Assembly (NCBI GenBank): GCA_030248135.1
Contig: JASANC010001732.1
Span: forward strand, 1-64,000
Length of the DNA: 64,000 nt
Source of the DNA: Theristus sp. LFF4_11
Lineage: Eukaryota > Nematoda > Chromadorea > Monhysterida > Xyalidae
Direction: 5' to 3'
A program made the translations under genes and the position numbers. Within the stretch, counting starts at the first letter, position 1. The number at the start of each line of letters is the position of its first letter. Shown here piece after piece: positions 50,101 to 60,521 of this stretch. Below the pieces are notes generated by a model. The model saw only the letters and a program-made list of their open reading frames with translations. It made no database searches and was not told the DNA's origin.

Positions 50101-53082
50101 ACAACAACATTTCTTCAAAAAAGCCAAACCTGTTCAGCGCGTTCAACTCATCTTGCCACCTTAATCGCCCGCTGGATGCAGTCACAGAATCGTACCTGAA
50201 GGTATTGAAGATGTATATGATGATTCTGATCTGCATCATTTCAGTGGTGGGTTGGGTTTTATAGGAAACGAGCAGGGTTGCACAGTCGCATACAAAGTCA
50301 CAGCCACACAAACACACATTCGAATATTACGCACCAGCGCAATAGTGGGACTGAAGAAAGATAGCGAAGAAAGCACGTTGTTTTTTTCGATAAAATTTTA
50401 CAAAAAACAGAAGCAAAAAATACTACATGTACTTCAAAAGACTTTCATCTGCCCTTACCAAATCACCCTCGATCGGTCAGCGCCAAGTTTGGCGCGGCAT
50501 TTCTTTTGGAGCGGCGCCAAAAACTCACTTTTGAAACGGCCCAGCAATTCCGGATCGATCACGTTCTCAGTGTTGACCTGGAAAAACGGCAAATTCGGGC
50601 GATAATCGGGTGTTTTGGGCGCCGGGAAACAAACTCATTTCAGAAGCAAAGCAAATATCAATGCCCCTTGAGAACTGATTTTCAAATTTGAAAATGCGCA
50701 TAAACAACAGTTGACATGACGATGATATCTCTCAAAATCTTTCGGGCTCCGTTTGTCTTGGGAATTGCGTAGTTGAGCGCCATTCATGGAGGTTGAATGA
50801 AGCGCGATGACGCGCGTCACTTCGGTACACATTCACAAAGCAAAAAAAAACAGCGCGCTTCAGTTTTGGAACATATACGCACACTCATACGCACGTTCAT
50901 GTTACCGCACGTCAACGCGCTTGAGCGCGCGTGTGCATGAATGGGCCTTTAGTTGCCGCTGCTAGTTAATATTGCTCTCTTTTGTGCAAAGGTTTTCAAA
51001 GGACTTTCAAGTGACAACAGATCCATTTTGGTTATCAAGTCAGCCACCAAAGTTACCAACCAACCAGCCGTCGAAATTGTAGCAGTCAGCAATCGCAGTC
51101 AGTTGTTGAGCAACAAATTGGCACGAGTCGTCGGATTTCAAAATCTCGGCCCAGAGTTTTGCACCCGCCTCAAACTCCGTGATGAATGTACCTGAAAAAT
51201 CGTCGGAAAATTGCGCTTCTCAGTCTCAGACGTCCAACAAAGTGCAAGAAAGTGCGCTTGATATCTCACAAATTCTTTTTTTGTTGTTGTTGGGATTTTT
51301 AGGCGATGTTTGTTAGCCAGGGCTAACCCAGAGAAGCGTGCAGAACGCCATTGAGTAGGGCGCCCATCGAGTTTTCTGTCATTAAGTGCCTATACACCCC
51401 TCGGCGGGGCTCGATCCCCCGAGCGCACAGACTGCAGTCGAACGCACTACCACCAGGCCACGAGGGTGGCAATTCTTGTAACTCCACTGCAAACCATACT
51501 CGTGGCGACAGCGAGTCAAAATTTTTAGACTACCAGCAGAAGAGCGCAAACGACCGCGCTCAACCTAGAACGCTCGCTGCACATTGCAACTTCCTACAGC
51601 GCCCACCAAATTCGAATTTAGAAACGCCACCAAACAGCAGCTTGCGAACTTCCGTCCACTTCTCCAAAAAAGTCCTCAAAACAGTGAAAAAAACGAAACA
51701 AAACCCACCCAATACGAGCACGCCATTCTCATGGGCAGCGTTTATCCAGGTCACTGGTGGTATGGTGACCAAATGATGCGCGAAATACACGAACAGATCA
51801 ACGTACGCCCAGTGGGCCATGTAGAACGGCGGCTTGACGACGTCGCGTTTCACTGCGTAGCCGTTCGCAAATCTGCAATTTCGGTTTTTCGAATCAGCTA
51901 TCTATCTGAAAAGGTTTGTCTTCGAAAGCATGTAATAATACAGGGTTTAATACAAATACACAAACTTTAACTATTTTTTTAACTCCTTTTTTTAGCGTTT
52001 TTGCTGTCTACCGTCCGATTTTCCAAAATCAACATCGAAAATCCTGCTGAACAAAACCGACACAAAACAAAACTCACCTGTCGTCAAGATAACCGCCAGC
52101 CATATCATGGCACACAAGCAGTTCGGTTTTCGGTCCGGACTTTCGTTTTGCGCGGAACTGTCGCAGACGTTTGCCGCGCAGTCGCCTGTCCACCGACGAC
52201 GACGTCCAGCTTTTCAGTTCATCAAGCGTCGAAAGCGGCTTCGTTTCCGGGTTTTCGTCCTCGTCGCCGTAGTCTGTTTTGGACGGCTGTAGGTCGATCC
52301 GGTACCGGTCGATCCGGTACGGTCGATCCGGTACCGGTCGATCCGGTACCTGGCAATTTTCTAGGGCGGTCGATCCGGTACCGGTCGATCCGGTACTCGG
52401 TCGATCCGGTACCAATTGAAATTTTCAGCTGTTTTACGGGTTTTTAGCGTTCAATTCGTTGTGTTTTCGATTTTTCTTTGGTTTCGGTGATTGCGAAACA
52501 TTCATGCAGCACGGAAAGACATGAAACCGAACACGATTGTTGGACGACGACGACTTGCGACACTTTGTTGGTTTTGGTAATCGTAATCTGATTCTGAAAA
52601 AAGCAAAACAAGTGTACCATATGTTTTTTTTATTTTCTGAACTATTTTCCAGAAGAATAAAGCTCCAAGACGGTGAAAATTTGCAAAATTACCAGCTCAG
52701 CAAGAAAAGGAGAACAAAATAAAAATATGAAGACTGATTCGGTTCTCTTTTGGAGTTGAGGAAAAATGTCTGTTGTTTTTATTTTCGTATTTCCCGCGAA
52801 AAAACCTGCGGTAAAATGTTTCAGACATCAGATAAAACGAAGAAAAATAGAAAAAAAATCAGAAACAAATTGAATTGAATGCTAAAACAGCTGAAAATTT
52901 CAATTGGTACCGGATCGACCGAGTACCGGATCGACCGGTACCGGATCGACCGCCCTAGAAAATTGCCAGGTACCGGATCGACCGGTACCGGATCGACCGC
53001 ATGCCGTTTTGGACGAAGAAGATTCATTCGTTTTGCTGGCGCTGCCGTCGTCGGCTTCTTTTGACGTCGCGGTTAGCTCCAT
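47006..53082 (-). CDS. ENGASE: cytosolic endo-beta-N-acetylglucosaminidase (GH85), 3'-partial, one frameshift
   Basis: ENGase cleaves the chitobiose core of N-glycans in the cytosol, releasing free oligosaccharides. Exons in order of reading: 53082-52998, 52273-52078, 51872-51709, 51191-51061, 50577-50459, 50195-50130, 49770-49671, about 48880-48727, 48276-48111, probably 47607-47546, 47194-47006. All resolved junction phases agree. Family motifs in order: LVCHDMAGGYLDDR, MAHWAYVDLFVYFAHH, TIPPVTWINAAHENGVLVLG, FITEFEAGAKLW, FDGWLVNTEN (catalytic N-x-E at about residues 194 and 196, split by an intron), WYDSVTASSGRLRWQDELN, DGIFLNYGW, ALSVALFAPGWVW and PFSTDF. The ATG at 53082 starts a Ser/Lys-rich leader. 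One exon is frameshifted and truncated, and the 3' end was not found. Confidence 0.85.
47546..47607 (-). CDS. ENGASE: ENGase exon, probable
   Basis: A 62-base segment between CATGCAG and GTATTG reads SDWRDGLRLTLETSERFLTV and joins the next exon in phase to give VRLFCFEL, resembling the GGSSLLVRG...VAVRLF region of human ENGase. About 25 family residues expected just before it were not located. Confidence 0.5.
48111..48276 (-). CDS. ENGASE: ENGase exon: end of the GH85 barrel
   Basis: CGTTTCAG acceptor. FWTLVASAQHRCRPCTMVPF, then STDFRNG and DDYWVNLGKQ correspond to FW...LPFxTSFCxGxG and W-x-x-L-S-x-Q of the family. It enters in phase 2 and leaves in phase 0 at GTCGGG. Confidence 0.75.
48337..48450. 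mobile_element. palindromic MITE, CAGTCGAACTC family, left half only
   Basis: TACAGTCGAACTCTAAATTA, GGAATCAGCTGATTG and the GCGGAGTTTAGTTTG core are present, but the mirrored right arm is missing. A SINE family A copy follows directly. Located in an ENGase intron. Confidence 0.7.
48455..48600 (-). repeat. SINE family A, copy 2
   Basis: On the minus strand a tRNA-like head (GGCCTGGTGGTAGTGCGTTA) with an altered B-box region, followed by the GAGAAAACTCGATGG body and AACGGCGTTCTGTACGC-type tail. In an ENGase intron. Confidence 0.75.
48727..48880 (-). CDS. ENGASE: ENGase exon with frameshift (broken in this sequence)
   Basis: HALSVALFAPGWVWETEKK is the conserved (F)SVALFAPGWVYE segment. Just upstream, GGGGFNCDV in another frame matches the family GGGGFN...L. 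The two are joined by a one-base frame difference near 48845. The expected VGVDVFGRG part is missing, where a G/T-only block begins. The 3' side is sound: donor GTCAGT with correct phase into the next exon. A sequencing error or a real lesion are both possible. Confidence 0.6.
48935..49215. other. G/T-only low-complexity block, probable artefact
   Basis: About 280 bases consist almost entirely of G and T on the plus strand, without a fixed period. It is unlike any other part of the window and lies where an ENGase exon half should be. Open frames through it are composition artefacts. Confidence 0.75.
49216..49397. mobile_element. palindromic MITE, CAGTCGAACTC family, copy 4
   Basis: ATCGAACTCTAAAATTATAG, CGCTGATTGGTTGGTGATCA, mirrored by AGCCAATCAGC and GAGGTCGACTGTA. 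The left tip is missing where the G/T block abuts. In an ENGase intron. Confidence 0.8.
49671..49770 (-). CDS. ENGASE: ENGase exon: GH85 barrel
   Basis: TTTTCAG acceptor. PFFDISDGIFLNYGWSESSL matches the FFDSCDGFFTNYNW segment of ENGase. Phase 2 in, phase 0 out at GTGTTG. Confidence 0.88.
50130..50195 (-). CDS. ENGASE: ENGase exon: GH85 barrel
   Basis: CCTTCAG acceptor. A 66-base exon reads YDSVTASSGRLRWQDELNAL, matching W-Y-D-S-V-x-x-S-G-x-L-x-W-Q-D-E-L-N. Donor GTTTGG. Confidence 0.9.
50459..50577 (-). CDS. ENGASE: ENGase exon: catalytic motif
   Basis: TTTCCAG acceptor. VNTENVIDPELLGRFK begins with the N-x-E pair (Asn positions the substrate acetamide, Glu is the general acid in GH85), continuing FLAPLQKKCR to GTAAGG. 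An internal GTGAGT within the exon is not used, because reading through it gives the correct phase to the next exon. Confidence 0.88.
51061..51191 (-). CDS. ENGASE: ENGase exon: GH85 barrel
   Basis: TTTTTCAG acceptor completes Gly. TFITEFEAGAKLWAEILKSD and AIADCYNFDGWL match GTFITEWNEG...FRFDGWL. The donor is GTTGGT, immediately before the catalytic N-x-E exon. Confidence 0.9.
51290..51478 (-). repeat. SINE family A, copy 3, in ENGase intron 3
   Basis: An almost complete copy on the minus strand: CACCCTCGTGGCCTGGTGGT head, B box GATCGAGCCCC, body CGATGGGCGCCCTACTCAAT, tail with GGTTAGCCCTGGCTAACA and a (CAA)n end. Very close to the copy at 61418-61612. Confidence 0.88.
51709..51872 (-). CDS. 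ENGASE: ENGase exon: GH85 barrel start
   Basis: ATTGCAG acceptor. FANGYAVKRDVVKPPFYMAH, then WAYVDLFVYFAHHLVTIPPV and TWINAAHENG match YAFYHWQCIDVFVYFSHHTVTIPPVGWTNTAH. Donor GTGGGT. Confidence 0.95.
52078..52273 (-). CDS. ENGASE: ENGase exon 2
   Basis: The acceptor AAAACAG lies inside the right-hand 9-bp target duplication of the intron-1 element. Reads YGDEDENPETKPLSTLDELK, then KTELLVCHDMAGGYLDD to GTGAGT. L-x-x-x-L-C-H-D-M-x-G-G-Y-L is diagnostic. Confidence 0.92.
52285..53005. mobile_element. 721-bp inverted-repeat element forming ENGase intron 1 (introner-like)
   Basis: Arms of about 130-150 bp made of GGTCGATCCGGTACC subrepeats (52290-52435 and 52880-53000) are inverse copies. A perfect 9-bp direct repeat, GTTTTGGAC on the plus strand, flanks it at 52276-52284 and 53006-53014. 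Intron 1 (52274-52997, minus) therefore coincides with the element within a few bases: its donor is inside one arm and its acceptor AG lies in the duplicated target. No coding capacity. A 9-bp duplication suggests a Mutator-like origin, which is inference. Confidence 0.85.
52998..53082 (-). CDS. ENGASE: ENGase exon 1
   Basis: Starts at ATG 53082 and encodes MELTATSKEADDGSASKTNE, then a Ser run and KTAC, to the donor G|GTCGAT in phase 1. The last few bases come from the inserted element. No earlier in-frame ATG was needed. A 5' UTR lies upstream. Confidence 0.75.
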
Positions 53083-53217
53083 TTTGCTTGTTGACTTGGC
53101 TTGGCTGGCTCACCTTCACCTTGCGTTTTTGCCTTCACAGAACCAAGCAAGCAGCGATTTAGCAAACAGGAACAGAAACAGCGCGTGCATACATTCTTAA
53201 AGGTAATTTTTTTATTT

Positions 53218-53580
53218 TTGACCAGAGGTTGCTTGCAAAAGAGTCCAGGTTCCTAATCCTAATCCTAACTTAAGCCTTTTTGATGAGGTGAAGTGAAAAT
53301 GATCGATTTGCATTTTTTTCTTTCCTTTGCAAATATAGGACGTCACAAATAGGGAGTGAATACCACCATCTCGTTGGCTTGGTAATTTTGTACCGTAATG
53401 CATCATTATTAAAACAGGTGCATGTGCAGTGGCGGTGGCCCCTGCCCTTTAACACAGGAAAGAAAAAAATGCAAAAACTAAATTGATCATTTTCACCTTA
53501 TAAAAAAGGCTTGGCTTAGGATTAGGATTAGGTTTAGGATTAGGAACCTACAACGACTCATTGCAAGCAACCTCTGATCA
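53218..53580. mobile_element. foldback repeat with CCTAATCC/GGATTAGG core
   Basis: Arms 53218-53330 and 53450-53580 are inverse copies: GAGGTTGCTTGCAA and CCTAATCCTAATCCTAAC on the left, TTGCAAGCAACCTC and GGATTAGGATTAGG on the right. The same AAAAAGGCTTGGCTTAGG motif occurs at 24210 and 53816. Confidence 0.65.
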
Positions 53581-53812
53581 GAAATCAAAAAAATCACTTT
53601 TAAGTATGTATACAAATCCCATCTCGTTGGCTTGGTAATTTTGTACCATCGGTTTTTTGTTTTTATTGTGGTTTTGTTCGCAAAGCTTCATTATGATATG
53701 CACCTGCCCCGCATCCGCATTGCTCATTGCTCCTGATCCACTGGCGCGCGTGCACACGCTCCGCACTCAACATAAACTCGTTCAAAACGCAGTTATTTTC
53801 ATTCTTGCTTTC

Positions 53813-53895
53813 TTAAAAAGGCTTGGCTTAGGTTAGGATTAGGTTAGGAACAGGTTTTGCTTAAGCTTAGGCTTAGGTTTGGTTTTTAGGTTTAA
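53813..53895. repeat. degenerate TTAGG-type repeat
   Basis: AAAAAGGCTTGGCTTAGG followed by variants of GGTTAGGATTAGG and GCTTAGGCTTAGG. Telomere-like in unit but dispersed, mixed in phase and internal. Confidence 0.6.
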
Positions 53896-55969
53896 GTCCG
53901 TTTTAGCAATGTCCGAGAACATCCAATTGTGGAGCGTGAGTTAACTGGAGCGTAATATCATAAAACGTGCCAACCGGTTTAGCTTTGTAGTTTTACGAAC
54001 CGGTTTTGTTTCCAAAAATAATAAAACCTTATTTTCGAAAAATGGCTAACCGGCTTTTGCTATTTCTAGATGTGTCTGCTTTCTCAGAATTTTTGTTTTG
54101 TTTTGTGACTTTGTGATTATGTCTTTGTGTGTTCATTTGTTCGTTCCACTTCACTTTCTATTTTTGACTTCTGTCCCATTTTTGGTTGCATGCCATTAAT
54201 CGCATTTTTGTTGAGGTTTCCTAGTTATTGCTTGTAATAGTTCATCTATTAAACAATTTATGGAATTCGTCTTATCGCTAATTCGGTTATTCTTTTCAAC
54301 TCCACGTACGCACTTTTTCTTGGTCCTGTTGCCCGTCCGAACCCACACCCGACACCCGCCCCCCACGCAACACGCACACGCTTCAGATCTGAGCTGTACA
54401 AATGTAAAAATCATTGACGGTGTTTTTAGACAAATGCAATAAAAACGAATACGGAACATCACAGAAATCTCACGCTACTTGCTGGAATCACGTTTGCAGC
54501 GTCGGAAAGCCTTCAAGCATGGCAGAGGAATGCAAAATTATTTTATCTGCTTTATCAATAAAGTTTACCATTGATTTTTACTTGCCAAGAGCAACCCAAA
54601 ATGATCGGTTTCATCTGCATATGGCATTGCTTTGGATAAAGGCTTAGCTTAGGGGCAATTTGTAAGGAAATTATAGCTTGAGAGTGTGTGTCTATTTGAA
54701 GAATACCTTCATTTGCAATACGGTGTGGTATTCATTTCCGTCTGAAGGCTTGAAGCGCACACCCGAGCTTCTAGCAACAGAAACCAACGGCAGGCTCAAG
54801 CCTTGCTGCGCGCTATGCTTATAGATCTCTGGAAGCCACGTTTTCTGTCTTATCAGCTTGGCGCTAAACAGTGAAAATCGATTTTTTCCCTACTCATGGG
54901 CGGTGCGTTGTTGTTGTTGTTCACATATGTTTCCCCGCACTAATAATATTGTGCGTGTGCCGCGCACATTGCGCATGCGGGGGGGGGGGGGGGTGCTGCT
55001 CGTGTGTATGGACCTCATTTCACATGCCGCTGGCTCTCGCAAACGATGGACACATTGAGCGTTTCTTGCTTGATATGTGGCGGTGAAAAGCGTCAGCTCA
55101 AAGTTGAAAACGAGTCCAGTGAATTGACTCGCATAATCGGCCTGATAGACCAGATCTACTAATTTCACTACTACTACTTCTACTACTGCTACTTACTTAC
55201 TACTCACTACCAATCTATTTTTAATCGCATTACTTTTACAAACAAATGACGGTGGTTGTTGTTGGTGGTGGTCTTGGCTGGCTTCTTTTCGTTTATTCAT
55301 CCACGACTATTTTCACAGCTAAAATTAAGTTGTGGCAAAAAAACTAGTACCCTACTACTGTAATTAGTAGTGGAGTCGAGTTAGTGGTAACTGGTGACGG
55401 TTTCTAAGTGAACACAAGCCAAACAGATTTTTCTTCTTTTTTAATTAATATAGAATTTAGGCAATAATATGACGTAAAAACTGATGAGATGGTGCCTTTC
55501 AACCACAGCTACATGCCTGTTATCACGGCTTATATGTGGGTGCTGTTTTCTCCGCCCAAGCCCACCCACGCGTGACTTTTTTCTGTTGCTTGTGTTCGCA
55601 GTTCTGAAACTGAAATATGGTTTCATGAATGAGTTTTCCAGGACAGAAAGCGCGTTTTGTTGTTTATTCATTCATCGGCTGTTCACAGTTATTTCTCCCA
55701 TGAACAGCGAAAACTGATGCCAGCAAATTTTTTTTAACGCCGCTTTCAATGTAATGTCGAGCACATTTATATGTTATAATATTACGTCAGTCTCAGTAGT
55801 CCCCCGTCTTCATATATGAAATTCTGAAATTCTAAGATGGTGTCAAAAAAGCGTGCATGCGTGCGTGTTCAACGATTTTTTCTTTTTGCGTTGCACTGCG
55901 ACACGAAGCGACGTCAAACAAACCTGGGACAAATCTCCCCATGTCTCTCGTGTTTACCCCCCCCCCCTC
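53896..55969. other. intergenic, no gene seen
   Basis: AT-rich with a G-run at 54978-54993 and a CTACTA/TACTTAC microsatellite at 55159-55210. Open frames lack domains and splice structure. Confidence 0.4.
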
Positions 55970-57004
55970 TAGGGTTAGGGGCTTTGAAAAAAATTTTTTT
56001 TTTATTTTTTTTTTCGTTTTTTTTTAAATTTGGATTTTTTTTAAACTTTAAAAAAATTTGAAAATTTGAAAAAAAATTTTCTTCTACTTTGTTCTGAAAA
56101 TTCGATTTATGGCATAATTTTTTGAAAGTTCAAACCAAATTTTCTTCCCAACTTCTTTGTGTGCTTAGGTAAATGTCATTATTTGGTCATTTTGACCGAC
56201 GTACTCCATGTTTTTCGATTTGGATGACTTCTAGAGTCAATTTTTAGCGTTGAAATGACTTAACTGAATTGAAATATCGTTTCAGAAATCGTTTTCTTAC
56301 AACTTAGAACATGTTTTTCAGTCGGTAGGCCATGAGATGAACATGATATCTCGTTGATTGGCGTATGTTATAGGTCTACAATGGAGTTGTGCGATATATT
56401 GTTAAACAATTGGAGCGGAGATGTTGGTTAATACCACATCACACGACCGTTTTTTAGATACCCGATAACATGGCCACATGTTAAAACTTGCGTGCTGAGC
56501 TAAACTAACGTGTTAAACTTGCGTCTGTCAGTTGCCCGCAACGTGATCGCGAAATCATGGTACGTGTTTTCGATACGATGATTTGAAGAGTGGGCTCTCG
56601 CCATGTGGCAGACAGCATAGCTGGTTGAACCTGAAAGTAAGTGTCTTGGGGGGGGGGGGGCGACCGGGTCGACAGGGGTTGCCGACTTAGCTACAGCAAA
56701 CAGGAATTTTTGAACACAGTCAAATTTTGGTAATTTTCTAAAGAGGAACCACTAAGAACGGTTCAATATTCAAGTACACGTGAAAAATTGCCCTGTTTTA
56801 CTGTTGAAAATGCAACTTTCCCTCTATGAAATGGACATAATTTCAATAAAACACGATTTTCGCTCTTATAGTTTTCCGGATCGTTCTGAAAATAGTCTAG
56901 ATGAACTCAGCTCGACGAGACGCTTCGAACGAACCTAACTTGTAAAAAAATTAAATTTTTTTTTTAATTTAAAAAAAATCCGGATTTTTTTCCTCCTAAC
57001 CCTA
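55970..57004 (+). mobile_element. hAT-like MITE, copy 2
   Basis: 1,035 bp with ends TAGGGTTAGGGG and CCTAACCCTA and the same interior as copy 1. Flanking 8-mers CCCCCCTC and CCCCCCCC differ at one base. It ends 12 bp before composite element A. Confidence 0.88.
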
Positions 57005-57016
57005 CCCCCCCCAAAC

Positions 57017-58645
57017 CAGTACCGTGGGCGGGGGGGGGTGGGGGGGGTACACCCCCCCCCAGAGCACCCGAGACCGTCGGGTGGGGGGGGGGGGGGGGGC
57101 ACCGTGCCACCCCCCTAAAACCGGGCACCCCCCCCCCCCCATCGTACCCCCCCCCCTCGAAAATTTGGCCGACACCCCCCCACCCCCCATGAAATTTTGT
57201 CTGGCGGACACCCCCCCCCCCAAAATTTTCTGCACACCTAAATTTTTTTTTCGAAAATCATGATTTTTAGAACATAAAGTCCATAAGATAAGCTGAATAT
57301 ATGATAACTTGACCATCTTCATTGTAATTTCAACGATTTTGCAGCAAAATTTAGCGTTTTTCCTTCAAAATTTAAGCGAAAAATTATCATGGGGGGGTGG
57401 GGGGGGTGGACCTAGGGTTAGGGGCTTTGAAAAAAAAAAATTTTTTTTTATTTTTTTTTTCGTTTTTTTTTTAAAAAAAAAATTTGGATTTTTTTTTCAA
57501 ACTTAAAAAAAAAATTTGAAAATTTTTTCTTCTACTTTGCTCTGAAAATTCGATTTATGGCATAATTTTTTGAAAGTTCAAACCAAATTTTCTTCCCAAC
57601 TTCTTTGTGTGCTTAGGTAAATGTCATTATTTGGTCATTTTGACCGACGTACTCCATGTTTTTCGATTTGGATGACTTCTAGAGTCAATTTTTAGCGTTG
57701 AAATGACTTAACTGAATTGAAATATCGTTTCAGAAATCGTTTTCTTGCAACTTAGAACATGTTTTTCAGTCGGTAGGCCATGAGATGAACATGATATCTT
57801 GTTGACTGGCGTATGTTATAGGTCTACAATGGAGTTGTGCGATATATTGTTAAACAATTTGAGCGGAGATGTTGGTTAATACCACATCACACGACCGTTT
57901 TTCAGATACCCGATAACATGGCCACATGTTAAAACTTGCGTGCTGAGCTAAACTAACGTGTTAAACTTGCGTCTGTCAGTTGCCCGCAACGTGATCGCGA
58001 AATCATGGTACGTGTTTTCGATACGATGATTTGAAGAGTGGGCTCTCGCCATGTGGCAGATAGCATAGCTGGTTGAACCTGAAAGTAAGTGTCTTGGGGG
58101 GGGGGGGCGACCGGGTCGACAGGGGTTGCCGACTTAGCTGCAGCAAACAGGAATTTTTGAACACAGTCAAATTTTGGTAATTTTCTAAAGAGGAACCACT
58201 AAGAACGGTTCAATATTCAAGTACACGTGAAAAATTGCCCTGTTTTACTGTTGAAAATGCAACTTTCCCTCTATGAAATGGACATAATTTCAATAAAACA
58301 CGATTTTCGCTCTTATAGTTTCTCGGATCGTTCTGAAAATAGTCTAGATGAACTCAGCTCGACGAGACGCTTCGAACGAACCTAACTTGTAAAAAAAAAA
58401 TTTTTTTTTTTAAAAAAAAAATTTTTTTTTAATTTAAAAAAAAAAATCCGGATTTTTTTTTTCCCCTAACCCTAGGTGGACCCCCCCCACAGAAAATTTT
58501 GAAAAAATGCACCCCCCCCCCATGGGACCCCCCTGGGGGGGTCCCACGTTACCATCGGTTGGACCCCCCCCCTCACTTTTTGGTCGGCCCCCCCCCCCCC
58601 GGGACCAACCCCCCCCGCGCAAATTTTTTTGGGCCCACGGTACAG
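57017..58645. mobile_element. CAGTACCGTGGGC element A, carrying hAT-like MITE copy 3
   Basis: Outer TIRs CAGTACCGTGGGC and GCCCACGGTACAG. C/G-run blocks and a conserved 170-bp unique stretch (57220-57390) form its body. Flanking 8-mers CCCCAAAC and CCCCCAAC match at seven positions. A hAT-like MITE sits inside at 57413-58474. Confidence 0.82.
57413..58474 (+). mobile_element. hAT-like MITE, copy 3
   Basis: 1,062 bp, ends TAGGGTTAGG/CTAACCCTA, target duplication GGTGGACC on both sides (57405-57412 and 58475-58482). Nested in element A. Confidence 0.92.
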
Positions 58646-58881
58646 CCCCCAACCGTGGAAAAACAGCAACATCACTGCAAGAACACATCTTACAAAATTA
58701 GAGACGTGGGACGTGGAGCGTTTAGTAGTGGTTGTTTGTCGAATGCGGATGGTGTTTCGCTTGCCGTGTATTTGAATGACATAAGACCAGCATAACCTTA
58801 GCTATTTTCATCAAGTTTCAAGTATCAGCGCTCTGATTGGTTAAATTGCAGTGAAATTTCTTTTTTTAGTTTGTCCATAAT

Positions 58882-60521
58882 CAGTACCGTGGGCGGGGGG
58901 GGGTGGGGGGGGGGGACGCCCCCCCAGCGCACCCGAGCCCGGCGGGTGGGGGGGGGGGGGGGGGGGGGGGGGCACCGTGCCACCCCCCCCCTAAAACCGG
59001 GCACCCCCCCCCCCCAGCGAACCCCCCTCGAAAATTTGGCCGACCCCCCCCCCCCCCCCCCATGAAATTTTGTCTGGCGGACACCCCCCCCCCCAAAATT
59101 TTTTGCACACCCTGAATTTTTTTTCGAAAATCATGATTTTTTTGTCTATAAAGTCCATAATATAAGCTGAATATATGATAACTTGACCATCTTCATTGTA
59201 ATTTCAAAGATTTTGCAGCAAAATTTAGCGTTTTTCCTTCAAAATTTAAGCGAAAAATTATCATGGGGGGGAGTGGGGGGTGGACCTAGGGTTAGGGGAA
59301 AAAAAAATCCGGATTTTTTTTTTTAAATTAAAAAAAAAAAAATTTTTTTAAAAAAAAAATTTTTTTTTTACAAGTTAGGTTTGTTCGAAGCGTCTCGTCG
59401 AGCTGAGTTCATCTAGACTATTTTCAGAACGATCCGGAAAACTATAAGAGCGAAAATCGTGTTTTATTGAAATTATGTCCATTTCATAGAGGGAAAGTTG
59501 CATTTTCAACAGTAAAACAGGACAATTTTCGACGTGTACTTGAATATTGAACCGTTCTTAGTTGTTCCTCTTTTGAAAATTACCAAAATTTGACTGTGTT
59601 CAAAAATTCCTGTTTGCTGTAGCTAAGTCGGCAACCCCTGTCGACCCGGTCGCCCCCCCCAAGACACTTACTTTCAGGTTCAACCAGCTATGCTATCTGC
59701 CACATGGCGAGAGCCCACTCTTCAAATCATCGTATCGAAAACACGTACCATGATTTCGCGATCACGTTGCGGGCAACTGACAGACGCAAGTTTAACACGT
59801 TAGTTTAGCTCAGCACGCAAGTTTTAACATGTGGCCATGTTATCGGGTATCTGAAAAACGGTCGTGTGATGTGGTATTAACCAACATCCCCGCTCCAATT
59901 GTTTAACAATATATCGCACAACTCCATTGTAGACCTATAACGTACGCCAATCAACAAGATATCATGTTCATCTCATGGCCTACCGACTGAAAAAACATGT
60001 TCTAAGTTGCAAGAAAACGATTTCTGAAACGATATCTCAATTCAGTTAAGTCATTTCAACGCTAAAAATTGACTCTAGAAGTCATCCAAATCGAAAAACA
60101 TGGAGTACGTCGGTCAAAATGACCAAATAATGACATGTACCTAAGCACACAAAGAAGTTGGGAAGAAAATTTGGTTTGAACTTTCAAAAAATTATGCCAT
60201 AAATCGAATTTTCAGAGCAAAGTAGAAGAAAAAATTTTCAAATTTTTTTTTTTAAGTTTGAAAAAAAAATCCAAATTTTTTTTTTAAAAAAAAACGAAAA
60301 AAAAAATAAAAAAAAAATTTTTTTTTTCAAAGCCCCTAACCCTAGGTGGACCCCCCACAGAAAATTTTGAAAAAATGCACCCCCCCTTCATGGGACCCCC
60401 CTGGGGGGGTCCCACGTTACCATAGGTTGGACCCCCCCTCACTTTTTGGTCGGCACCCCCCCCCCCCCCCACGGTACCATACCCCCCCCCCCCTCGAAAA
60501 TTTTTTTGGGCCCACGGTACT
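58882..60521. mobile_element. CAGTACCGTGGGC element B, carrying hAT-like MITE copy 4
   Basis: Perfect 13-bp TIRs CAGTACCGTGGGC/GCCCACGGTACTG and a perfect 8-bp target duplication TCCATAAT (58874-58881 and 60522-60529), pointing to a second hAT-type family. Same body as element A, with the MITE at the same internal site but in opposite orientation. Confidence 0.92.
59287..60344 (-). mobile_element. hAT-like MITE, copy 4 (inverted relative to copy 3)
   Basis: 1,058 bp, reverse orientation, flanked by the same GGTGGACC duplication as copy 3 (59279-59286 and 60345-60352). Confidence 0.92.

Noticed and set aside
52074..53200. Frames reading DRPVPDRP-type repeats through the ENGase intron-1 element
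   Set aside because: They follow the 15-bp subrepeat in frame. Splicing removes them, and they do not resemble ENGase.
57002..59115. Gly/Pro-rich frames in the C/G-run termini of elements A and B
   Set aside because: Homopolymer artefacts shared by all copies.
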